From contig NC_080719.1 in assembly GCF_019097595.1 (NCBI RefSeq), positions 15,328,501 through 15,392,500 on the forward strand: a DNA stretch of 64,000 bases, in the 5' to 3' direction. Positions 24,901-38,200 of the stretch are shown piece after piece; within the stretch, counting starts at the first letter, position 1; each line of letters opens with the position of its first letter. Source of the stretch: Hemibagrus wyckioides (taxonomy: Eukaryota > Chordata > Actinopteri > Siluriformes > Bagridae). Under the pieces are notes generated by a model that worked only from the letters and a program-made list of their open reading frames with translations, was not told the origin of the DNA and made no database searches. A program made the position numbers and the translations under genes.

Positions 24901-27900
24901 AGTATGAGCACACCGAGTCACATGTTTAATCAAACTGACCTTATAGAGAATGACTTGGCCTTCCTGCGGGTTGCCTGGAGTCAAAAATTTCTCTTGAGTT
25001 TCGTTGGAGATTTCATCATTACCTGGAGCCAGATCTGTAAATAAACAGCAAGAGGGCGCATGGCATTACAAACCAACAGCTCTTTAAAAGAGGAAACAAC
25101 ATTCAATAGAAAGTTACAGGCATACCTACCCAAGATCCCCATATCATATTTGCCTTCCTTCTTGTCCTTTTCAATCAGGTAGTCAAAATTGTCACTGAAG
25201 TATTGAAAGAGAGAGTTCTGCTTGAGCACCTCCAGACCCAAAATACGGTTGAGGAACTTAGTAATGGTGCAGTCTGTTGAAAAACAGAGGTGTTAACCAG
25301 AGAATAAGATAATATATATTTAAACCTGTGTGTATGTGTACTGAATATAATGGGTGGGGATCTCACCTTTCTCAGGGTTGATCTCCTTACAGAAAATGCC
25401 AACATCCATCATGCCTTGCTTCATGTCTAAGATTACAAACAATTTGGAAGTGTGCAAATCAATGCCCATACACGAATAATAGTTAAAGGACTAATATCTA
25501 CAGCCACATTTTGCATTTCAACATATAAAATATATACGTAAACATTGATTATAATTCCAAAGTTTTACCTCTGAAGAACATTGCGTCACCACCTGGATAG
25601 CCCTTGGGAGGAGGCACCTTACTCTCGATGTGACCCAGAATGGCTTTGGTGATCTTCTCTAAAGCCCTGCTACCATACTGGAAAGAAAAATAAGCATTTG
25701 TTGCTTAATCCAGAACTGGTTTAGATTAACATCTGTATATAAGTTCCAGATAAGACGTCGACTCACTTTATTTTCAAAGTTGTACTTGCTCAAGTCTCTA
25801 GACTCTGTTGCTCTTCGGTCACCGTGTGTCAGAGCACCCTGTGAGAGGATACAGACATTACAGCTTCTCGTATAAAAACACTGCATGTGAAGTTAAATTT
25901 AGCTTACATGCTCAACTTCCATGCGCTTGCCTGACTAAAAGAAATTATAATATTTCACCATGTTAGCTGCTGTTAGCTCCACTGGAGGTGTGCTCTAAAA
26001 TACTGCTGCCACAAAGAGTGGAATAAACCCTAAGTAGCATCAAACATCTGAATGCAGTAAAAGGGAGAAACACTAATCAGCAAATATTAGCAAGGTGAAA
26101 AAATTAGGTTATATGGATGTGTTTAGCTTAAAACTGTACTAGATAACAAAATCAGATTCACTTTCAGTTAGACTGAAAGTGAGTAGGACGTCTCAAATCC
26201 TGAGCATCGCGTCCTATATCAGTTTTGACTTCCAAAATGACTAATATGACCTAATTGCAAGTGGTAGACCCCTTTGAAGTAAGAAATGAGATTATTTCCT
26301 CTACGTAGGGAGAAAAAAAGCTTCAGCAACAGGGATGACCTCAATGCCCGAGTGCGTACAGCAATTCAGTACGCAACGGAAAAAAACCATTTAACTATAG
26401 AATATATTACAGCAAACGCCATATTAGAATAAATGTGAGGGGACTAGTGGCCATAAACAACAGCAGTACAATGGTATTATTTTGTGTTATATTTGATAGC
26501 ATGTGAAAAAAAAATAAAGCATTTAGACTTTAAACTGTGTGGCTCATTTGATTGTATTTGTGACATACCAGACTCTCCAGTCTCTTAGCCACAATTGAAG
26601 CAAAGCGTCTTTCGCCAGCCAGTTCAGAGATGAGGAAGATATACTCTGGTGCTGTGACTTGGTTGGAGCGGTGAGTACGACCTGGGTATGAGTGATGAAA
26701 AAAAAAGAAGTAACGTTTGCTGTTTATGGAAAATGATCTGGAACTTTTTTGCAGTAGACGTAAGGATAACTAGTGATAGGAGTCTGAAAATCAGATTCAG
26801 TAAGTGAAAATGGGGTCCTTACTCACCAAACTGTTGGATGGCCCGGTCAGCACTCCAGGGCAACTCCAGAGTCATGTGGACTCGCTGGCGCTGGTTCTTC
26901 ACCCGCCTGTCTGCCTGTAAAGAGATTCCTGAACTGGCCGCCTCAGAGATTATAGCCACCAGCTGAGAGAGGCGGAGAGGAGGAGAGTGAAGGAGAAAGA
27001 GAAACAGATTAATTTACTCAGTTTTTCCATGATGTATTCAGATAGGGTTTTGCTTTTGAAATGAATTATAGAGGCAACTTTTTAAACCACTCTGCACACT
27101 TCTAACCTTGTCTCCATTCATGAAGCGATCCTTTTCTTTGATGTTGATTTGGTCAATGGTGTGACCATGTTCAGCGCGAGACTCATAGTGCACACTCCCA
27201 TCTGGCCGCCGAACCACTCGGCCCTTCCTTCCTGTCATCTACACGCGTAAAGAGAGAGAAAGAGAGATACTGTCAGTTTTATAAAAGTTACAACTTTTTT
27301 TTTTTTTTTTTTTTACAACAAAGTTGTTTACACAGTGAAATAAAACATCTGTTTGTAAATTGGCTTAATACTTTGCATTAAAAATCTGGATCTTGATTTT
27401 GAGCAAAATAACAGTGTTTTTATCAAGCAGCTGTAATGTGATAAGCTACTGATAATTTATTCTAGTATGTATCAATCTACTGTTATAATACATAACATTC
27501 TTCATAATTTTCCTTGATTTCCTTACCTCTGAAACCTTTTCTGGACCTCCAAATTTATCTATGAGCTCATCCAGAGTGTTCAGAGGTAGTTCTTTCCCAA
27601 GCCCCACAATTTTACTGAGGAGGCTTTGCTTCATCTCCTCCAAATGAGCTAGTGAACAGGAAAGGAAAATGAGGAATTAAACAATTATTACATTTCTCAG
27701 CAAGAAAAAGGCTGAAATACACAAATGGTGCTTTAGTGAACTGCTGAATTTATTCTTTAAGCTTTACATCAATTTAAACCTTTCTGTTCTTGTAATGAGT
27801 CGAGATTCACACCATACACTGAGCTGAATAAAATAATGACTAAATGAGTCTAAAAACAGGGGTATTGGATGCACCGCTGGACATAAATCAGAATGATGAG

Positions 27901-30900
27901 ACACTGTACCTGCATGACAGTTGGTTTGTGTAATAAAGATGACATCATCGTTATTGTCTTGTAGTGAATCTGGAGACGAATTGGAGTCGCTGTCGACTCC
28001 ATCAGACTCTGTGCTGCTGTCATCACTGATGTTAATGAGGCTTTTGGCATCCGTACCCTGTTTGGAGCACTTTGCCTGCCGGCCTTTGGGCTTACCTACA
28101 TCACACACAGATACAGCGCAACATTTATACATATCTAGATAGGATGCTTCCAGTCTAAACCAAATGATTTCTGAGGAATTGTATTGGAGGATGAAGTGAG
28201 GCCATAGATAGTTGTCATTTGAAATGGACATTTTCTGAAAAAACGAAATACAAATCAATGTATGTTGTTCCAAGTGGAGAAAAGACCTACGTTTCCTCTT
28301 GCTGGCTGATCCTTTCTCTCTTCGCTGTTTCTCTGAAGGGAAGTGCTTCTGTACCAGGGACTGGAACACACCCCTAAGAACAAAAAAAAAACAAAACCTG
28401 TTACTAAGAATCCACACGAAGCTTTCACATACCATACTGTGCTTCATATTACTGCTATAGACATCAGTAACCAGCATGACAGAAAGAAAGTACCTGTAAA
28501 TGTATTGAGAATATTTAGTAGCAATAGCAATGACAAAAAAATAACAAAACACAAGTGCCCTTATCTGGCAATTTGAATTAGTCAAACTTGCAGTTTGCAG
28601 AAAGGCAAATGAAACATTATTTAACATTATTAGATAACTGTGTCTATAGGAAGCGTGTGGCATACACCTACCAATACATTGAGAAATGCTATACTTACTC
28701 TGCGGCAGAAACAAATTTGTCGAGGTGCCCTTCGTTTTCATCAAGAACTTCTCGGGTTCGTGCTTCACCTGTTGATTGTAGTCCAATCACAACGCACTGC
28801 AAGACAAAAAGAAAATGAGCTGAATTTCAGTTTGATAGTGTCGTTCAACTGCTTTGTAAAAAAAGCACTAATGCCTAAAGGCTTCAGCGGTGTGATGGAG
28901 CTCACCTTGCCAGCTTCTAGCTCCTTCTTTGCCAGCTCGACCAGACAGCGCACCTTGGAGGCAATACAGAGGTATTTGAAAAATCGCTGGTGGGAAGACC
29001 AGAATTGACCCCACAAAGACTTCCTGGACACCATACCGAGAAGATCAGCAGCCTGAGTGAAGACAGCCAAGGCTTCTGCCCACTGCGAACCACAGACAGA
29101 TCAGACAGGGTCAGTTTCATTTCCACAGCATGACCACAGTTCCTCATATACTGACAAACTCAAGTAGTACCACAAATAGAAAGTTATATTATTACAATAT
29201 ACCACAGTGTGGGCTAATTCTCAAATCAAATTAGTTAGAAGGTGTGTTTTAACTGCAAATCAGCACAGCTCAGACGCTAGTTCTGATTGTAACATGAATG
29301 ATGGATTTCTATTCATTTTCTTGTTCTAATACATTATTCTTTTCTATAATAACAGCTCATACACAGGTCCACTGCACATAATCAAAGTCAAATAATCAAC
29401 AGATTAAAAAATGTTCTTTAACAAAGTATAAACATATAAAGATCAATGTGGTGAAGCTGTTTTTTAAAGAGATGTTTATGAAAAATTAATTGAAAGACTG
29501 GCAATGTGTCAGCAATTTGTAACAGTCATGATGCTGAGTAATGATTTACTTGATGTAGTGATTTTTTATGATGTGTAAGATTTACTACCATGGAAAACTA
29601 TTCAGTATAGATGAGATTATACTTTTTGCTACTTAAGTAAAATGAAAAGCTACAAATCACACTAGTAAGAGAATGACTTGCTGTAACATGAGCAATAACA
29701 GGAACCAACTTATTTGCATATGTTCCACGATATTACGTGTACCGTTTATTCATTAATAAAATTTTAATTTATGGGAAATCTTTGACATTAACAGAAAAAA
29801 AACCCACTAAAAACACCACACGATAAAAAATCATTTACTCTAAAAAATAATTAAAAAGAATAAAACTTTGGTTGTGCACTGCTTACCAGTTTGGCAGCTT
29901 TGTTGTAAACGAGTATGAAGTCATCATCCAAGCTGATTTCTTCAATGCGGAAGGACACCCCTGAGAAGCTCAGTTGCCGTGCAATGTACATCCCACTCAC
30001 CTTCATGTCCATGGCAACAATTTCCATGGCACCCACCCCTCTACCAAAAGAGACCAAACAGCCAATGAGAAAACTTTTTTCCACATCCACTAACTATTTA
30101 CTAACCATGTGCATTTTACAAACCTCTTTTCTATTGCATGGAGGAAATCATCAAACGTCTTAAATTGTGTTCCTTCTCCCCAGATGCCCAGACGACTCAT
30201 GTAGATCATGTTCTTTGGCTCAGAGGCACCTGTGAAATGGAGGAAATGTCTAGCTTTAAATCATAAAGACTTCAGAGATTTCCATGTGTTGTATAGACAT
30301 CTTTGGAATATTCACCTGTGGCACTGGCATACACAACCCTGGCCAGAGGAAGCTTGTCCTGCAGCTGCAGCACAGCTTTGCCCATTTTGGTGGACGTGGC
30401 ATTCTTGGCTTTATGGCACTCATCAAATACAATCTGTGATCACGGTGCTGTTAAGGGAATTTATAGCAACAGAGATGTATTCTTGTGTAATACAGATTTC
30501 AAATCTTCACACTTGTTGGTCAGGTATAGTCAGAACTCAAACAGTAAAGGATACGACTCCATCAAATTCAGGTCCACACCAATCTAGGATCTGCTTGAGC
30601 CTGGTCCGAAGCTGGCCTCCTGCCTGGCTCTCTCCAATTAGAGCCGAGTAGGTAGCAAACAGAACCCCTTCTGAGGTAGCCGTGTCTCCATACTTTATCT
30701 GACATGACACAGTGATACACAGTTTGATGAGGTGTTAAGTGGAAATATGAGTCACAATGTGGAAAGCCAGAATATGAAAGAGCAAAGGTCAGCTATATTT
30801 AATGTGTTTTAGACCTTTACCTTATTCAATGCATGTACTAGAATATTGGGAGCACCAATGTCCTGAAGGTCTCGTTCAGCATCATATTTGAGGTCATTGG

Positions 30901-33900
30901 ATACACTGAACCTGAAAGAGGCAGACAATAAATTAGAGATAGAAATGGTCCTAAGGGAAAAATGCTAACTATGAAGAAGTAGTAAAGATTAATAGAGCAG
31001 TGATTATAAATCCTAGTGTTGATGAAAGTAACCCATGTTGCACATTTTAGAATAATTCATGCTGTTAAACACTTTATTTAGATGATGGGTTCAATTGTGT
31101 TGGCAAATACATAAAAAAACACCAAGCTGTAGAGTGCAGGGGTTCCTAAGGATCTTATTATTTGTAAAGCTGTTGATCAACTCCTTACCAAAGTGCTTTC
31201 CTCCTTCCCTTTAGGTAGTTCTCAAGGATGATCCCAGCCACCGTGCGGCCCTTTCCAACTCCAGCTCCATCTCCTAACAGAAAACCTGCTCTCTGGTTGT
31301 TTTGAAGAATCACCTCATGTTGCTAATGTGCAAAGACAGAGGTCGTTACTAAGGAAATGATTCTGGAGAGTGCCCCCAAAGTGTAAACTGAAACTATTGA
31401 AATGATCTGTTTAATAATATATTGCCTACTAGATTTTATAACATGCAAGAAACTATTAAAATCTGTTATGTCACCACTCAATCAGTTTCTAACCAACATC
31501 TATGATTTGACGTTGTTGATGCAGCAGAATCACTGCTACACCATGATATTTTACCACTGCTAATGCTATGCATAGACAGCTGAAAGTTGTGCATGCATAT
31601 GTGTGTGTGATTATGTGCTGTATATGCAATGGGAATAGTTTGGACCATTGTGTGTCACGTACTTGGCAGGCATAGATGATGGCCTCAAGCTGCAGGGCAG
31701 AGAGCATGCTTCTGTCTATGATGGTGTCAGGAATGGAGAGAGTGTAAGTGACGTCAGGTGGAGGGACACTGGAAAGAGTGCTGGTCTCCACTACACGGTC
31801 AGGATGAGAGTTTCCAATAGTGGCTGGTGGAAGGACAGGCAAGGGGAGAAAGAAAAAGATGTCTGTTAAGGAAAGAGAATAACAGACAGACAGACAGACA
31901 GGTACAGGAAATGAGAGGGCTGGACCTACATTTTGAAGGTTTATAGTCAGCATAGGTGTCTACATGGCCTAGCTCTTCTGTCTCCTCTTCCTCTATCTCC
32001 TCCTCCTCCTCTGGGTGTGGCTGCGAAATCTATAACACAGATACACATGGATAAACTACAACTACTCAAAGATACAAAGAGAACTGATAAAAGAACTTAT
32101 TAAACAAACAAGCTAAAAAATGAAAGTGAAAACAAAATGCCAGTCATACAAACACTTCAGGGTATTAATTTACAGCATTCAATTTAATTTCTGAAATGTA
32201 CTATAAACCTAATTACCAGGAAGTCACTATAAATTTGTTAGAAACACTGTTAGTTTAGATGTGTTTCGATGGTTCGGTCAATTCAAATCAAATAAAAGTA
32301 TGCACAAGCAGAGGTTAATTCTTCTAATTTCTAATACAGACAAGGATGATTTCATTTACTCATTAACGTAATGTTGTGAGATGCTACCTGAATGCTCCCC
32401 TGAGGCGGTGTGCTGATTATAGCAGTGATATCGTCTAAACTGCATAAGCCCTGAAACCGGCTGGAACTCAGCTGAAAAAAAAAGAAGAAAAAAAAAGAAG
32501 AAAGCAAAAACATAAGACTGAAAGTAAATCAATGGCAAAAGAAAACGTGTGAAGAAATGCGCCATGTCGACTAGTTTCACAACAGCTCTCAAACACCAGC
32601 TACACAGAGCATACACAAAGTGCTTTAGTGTAGGAGTGCAACAAACAATATCAGAATTCAGAGGAAACCCGCGGTTGCTTTGTTAGATGTCTTTCTGTGG
32701 GTGGGGGAGCAAATAAAAGAGTCTTACCTCCTGATTCTCTGCTGGTGTATTGATGTCCCATATGGTAGGTACAGTTGCCAAGCTGTCATCTACATACTCA
32801 GACAGGGAGTCAGAAGAAGAGAAGAGGGAGTTGTTGGACAGATCATCTATACATACAAGGTCCTATGAAGGGAAAGAGCCAGAGAAAAATTTAGATGATC
32901 AGATTAAACCCACTGTATCACTGTACTGTATTTCTATATCGCATCTTAAATATATTCTTTTCAGCCATCCAGGGCATTAAAACCTTTACAAATTGTTTCT
33001 CATGCTGACAACATATTGACTATCATTTTGAATACTGTCTAATAGTGTGGGGTTTATGTGGATTATCATGACTGTGTCCTTTGGGTTTGGTTGATAGACT
33101 GGCTATTCTAAATTGAAACAGGGTTCTATCCCAGTTACTGAAGATGATATTATTTTGAGTGAGTAAATCACTCGATGGTTTAAAAATCCCAAAGTAATGT
33201 TTTTCTCATTTCTCACATTAAAGATAGTTCTAGTGACAAGACAAGAAACACAAGAAATTGTTCCTTGGAGATGGCATCATATTGTTACTATGAGAACAAC
33301 ACCAGATACCAATACTACAGAAGCTCAACTGAATTATATCAGTGCTAGTGAAACCTAATTGCTGTTTGTTGATGACTTTTGATGGTGAAGTATGTTCAGA
33401 AAATCCAATGTCACTGTAAAATTCTAGTACAAAAGATACACAGATTTTGGCCATAGCTTACCTCAGCTTTCAGAAACCATATACCCCACCAAAAGCAATT
33501 TAGAAATGCTTTAATTTTTTTTTATTTAGTGTTTCTTCAAGGATTACACTGAGTAAGAAGTTAGTGACATAATGAAAGGGACATAAGACTAATCAATTCA
33601 CTTTGTAATCAGATACTTATAGGATATAAAGTATAGGATATAGGCTGTAGGGTATAGGATATAAGGTATAGGAAATTGGCTATAGGGTGTAGGATATAGG
33701 GTATAAGGTATAGGATATATGCTATAGGGTTTAAGATATAGGTTATAGGGTATAGAATATATGCTATAGGGTATAGAATATATGCTATAGGGTATAGGAT
33801 ATAGGGTATGGGATATAGGCTATAGGGTATAAGGTATAAGATATAGGCTATAGGGTATAGCATATAAGGTATAGGATATAGGCTATAGGATATAGGGTAT

Positions 33901-35197
33901 AGGATATATGCTATAGGGTATAGGATATAGGGTATGGGATATAGGCTATAGGGTATAAGGTATAGGGTATAAGGTATTAGATATATTTTGGCCATAGCTT
34001 ACCTCAGCTTTCAGAAACCATATACCCCACCAAAAGCAATTTAGAAATGCTTTAATTTTTTTTAATTTAGTGTTTCTTCAAGGATTACACTGAGTAATAA
34101 GTTAGTGACATAATGAAAGGGACATAAGACTAATCAATTCACTTTGTAATCAGATACTTATAGGATATAAAGTATAGGATATAGGCTGTAGGGTATAGGA
34201 TATAAGGTATAGGAAATTGGCTATAGGGTGTAGGATATAGGGTATAAGGTATAGGATATATGCTATAGGGTTTAAGATATAGGCTATATGGTATAGGATA
34301 TATGCTATAGGGTATAGGATATAGGGAATGGGATATAGGCTATAGGGTATAAGGTATAAGATACAGGCTATAGGGTATAGCATATAAGGTATAGGATATA
34401 GGCTATAGGATATAGGGTATAGGATATGTTATAGGGTTTAGGATATAGGGTATAGTATATAGGGTATAGGATATAGGGTATAGGGGAACCTTTAAAAGTG
34501 TCAAACCTCTTCAAAACAATGCTTATATGTTTGTTCATTCAAGTCAAGGTTTGAACATTCAACAGATTCCAACCAATGTACTCATCTCTCAGAGCCTGAG
34601 ATGAAAAAATAAAGTTTATTCATTATCAGGGATGAGGAGATGACTGGTACAGTCGCTAATTAAAAGTTGCTTTCTAAGTGCATACAGTAAAAACTTACGA
34701 ATAACCTCATAGCTGCGATATAGCAAATAGCTGAGAGCTATATTCACACTGATGAATTTGATGCATCTCCATTTAATTATTGACTTCAGAAACACACTGT
34801 GTGCTTTCACTGTTTCAAACAAGAAACGGAAAAAAATACTGATGAATCATTAAAGGTGACCTAAAAGAAAGACAACTGTTATAAAAAAAATAAGTATTTA
34901 TAGTGCACAGAGCTCCAAAACAGAATCAAATCAAATCAAGGAAGATGCACAAAACACTCAGGTAATAAGAGACAAATTTTGGCTTCCTAAATTAACCCCT
35001 TCATACATAAAATTTACATTTGAAACATATTTAGATTCTTTAGATGTTTTTTAGGAATTAAAATCTAAATATTTTTTTAAAAATAGAAATTGAAATGCAT
35101 ATCTAAAACATTTATAAAATTTCATTAACATTAAGGTGTAAAATATTTTATTAACTTTGATTAGATAAATAAATAAATAGTTAAGTAAATAGATAGA

Positions 35198-35257
<60 letters not shown>

Positions 35258-38200
35258 TTTACATTAAAACTGCTTTTTACATGACTTGGGATTGTGTGTA
35301 GAAATCAGGATAATTATTTATAAAATATAATTATATGCTCGAGTAGTCTCAAGTGATTTGGAGATTTTTATATTAGATAGATATGATTAGAATTTATTCT
35401 AAAACAGCTTTTGACTGGTCATAAGTGTGGACACTTGCATGAAAGAGTTATGTTTATATATAACATTTAGACGATATACTCATTGTGTTATAAGATTCAG
35501 TTATATTTTTGATCCAGTTCTATAAGTCAAAATCAAAATAATGTCTACAAGTCAAAATAATTATAATATACATTTAGAATGCACAATGTAAATGTGCAGT
35601 AAGCAAAATGAATCATAATCAGGGATATTAAGTGCATGCAGGGACCCTGGAAGCTGCCACTGGAACAAAGCAGCAGGAAAGTGACACGCTTGGAGCCATC
35701 ATGGCAGGCAAAGTCTGAGAAAACTTGCCTTGGAGAACATTTCAATGGAGAATGTGAGGAGACCTCACAGCTACGTCTTTACTAAGTAAAAACATCACAT
35801 CCTGCCCATCTTACTGAAGCCAGCTCTGACTCAAACTAGAGCAGCCTGTTTGTTCCTGCCGCAACAGAAAACACCATGCACAGCCTCCTTTTTCCATGGT
35901 CAGGAAAGTTTAGTAAAGCTGTTTAACAAGATATGTGAATATACAGATGGAACACATCTTTTATTCAAATTACAGCTGTGTTTTCGAACGCCTTTCAAAC
36001 GCCTCACTGTGTTTGCATGAAAGCCAGTTCAGCACATTTAAACCTGTGTAGTAGGATAGATGTCAGTTTACAGATTAAGTATGATGCAATTGTATATATA
36101 AGCATCCAGTTTGTATACAATTTAAGTATATTAAAGTTGTTAAAATAATTATCCCTTCCACTCAGTATTAATTTGTTATACGCTAATTATAATATACTAT
36201 AATATAAATAAATATACTGATATTAATTGTAATATTTATTATAGATGTTTCTTTGTAATCTTTATTATATTTAATATTTATATATTAGATAGATGGATAT
36301 ATTAGATTAGATATTATTTCATTCTATTGTTTTGCTGATGGTAATATTCTAATCTATATTAGAAAAATATCTGAAAATAATTTCATATTACACATTAAAG
36401 TGACCATCGTTTTTGAGAGACAAAGTCACTTCAATGAAACATTTCTGTACTACTTTAGCATTAATAATTTCACAGCTATAAAACCATTCACACTTCACAC
36501 ATTACACTTCTACCTCACAGATTTGTGGCCAAGCCTGTACGAGCTTATAGGGTATTTTCACTGGACACAATGACTTAATGAATTATAAATTGTCAAAGAG
36601 ACAGGACACTTATTTGGCTTGTGGTCTGATGATCCTTGTGTCCTCTCACAGCCTGTTCCTCTTCCAGTTCATATTCTCTTTTGTTTCCTGCTTAAACAAG
36701 CACTTTGTATTTCCCAGCAGCGTTCTCAAAAACCACATTGATGACCATATTTAGACCATATTTCCCAATCAGAGAACTTCTCCCTCCCTGACCAGTACTT
36801 ATACAGGTCCACAAAACTACTGACACCACAGGACAGAGGTTAGGAATGTCAAATAACATCAGTACTAATTAACATTGTGCTATGCTTAAAGTCTAGATTT
36901 GCAGATTGTATTCTAGTAGCTTCAAGAAGAATTCCATACCAGGGTCCATGAGACAGGAATAAAAGACAGCTGTATTGTGCATATCTGTAGTTTGTGATCA
37001 TACATTGCTTTGTTTTGTCCGTCAACCACATGAATGTGGCGTAGGTTTTCAGGAAAACTAAGCCACTGCTCCACTGTTTGTTGCTGAACTGGCTTGCAGG
37101 GAATCCCCCAGCATTCCACACCAACCACAGTACATTCTTCCATATAAAATACCTTTACTTATTTGTTAAAACATATTTCTTGCCAAAGGAACTGCAGGAC
37201 CATGAGAAAAACAAGACTGCTAAAAGTCACGTTCAACCTGAAGACTATGGTTCCTTTTTATTCTCGCTAGGTGTTGAAGGTAAATGCTTTTTCAGTTTCC
37301 GGTAACATTCATCTGCTTTAACACAAAGCTGGTTCAGAAATTATTCAGTTTAGAAAAAAGGCTCAGGGATGAATGGAAACAAATGGTGTGGAAACACTGT
37401 TGTAACCCAACTGCCCCAAGCTTTAGCAGGTTTTGCTTTCCGAGATGCTTTTCTGCTCATCACAGTTTAAGGAGTTATTAACTAAGTTAGTAAACTCTAG
37501 AGTCATGTATGAAAATCTTTTCTGATACATTTTCTGTAATCAAAATCATTTAGATCACATTTTCCCACATTCGGATATTTGAACAGTAACTGAAGCTCCT
37601 GACCGGTACCTGCATGATTTTATACACTGCACTGCATTGTGCACGTAAATAGTGAGTACGTTGTGGATGATTTATGAAGAGAACTTGTGTGATTTACTAT
37701 ATTCAGAAAGATGTTGAAGGAAACCGTATGTAAATGAGGTAAACGAGTGCTAAAATTTTGAAGTGAACAATAAATAAATGAATACATGAATACATTACGT
37801 GAATCAAGTAAATGATTGAAAATCTTTTCATTTATCTAAAAAAAAGTCAGTTTAAATGCTGTTGGCATCAGATGTGCGAAACTAATAAAAAAATACCAAT
37901 ACTTTGATCATTTTATTAAATATACCGTATGCTAATAATGAGAAGGTGTGCCTTCAACAAATGACATGTATTCCAGCATTAAGTTGTGCACTTAAAAGTG
38001 ACTTTCAAACTAAGTGATGCATGCAAAATGAATCTATTTGCACGAACTCTGCCCTGTGTTTTGCATCCTCAGGTAAAACTGACATAATACACATGCGTTA
38101 AGTCAAATGCGCAAACGAACAAGTCATGTTGCTTTGCTCATTTGAATGCCCGTCCTCCGCAGACTCCTTTAGTAAATCAGTCTGTGCATGTATTCTTACA

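Noticed and set aside
27764..28786. 340-codon minus-strand open frame
   Set aside because: It runs through sbno2 introns and exons 28291-28373 and 27910-28095. Only the spliced exon parts are coding, and its first part reads exon 28699-28796 in the wrong frame.
33609..33995. Minus-strand open frame of repeated Ile-Pro-Tyr units
   Set aside because: By-product of the TATAGG minisatellite; it has no start context, splice context or non-repeat residues.
33613..34483. Possible CRISPR-like array
   Set aside because: The units are short, degenerate and contiguous with no unique spacers, in a vertebrate intron; it is a minisatellite.
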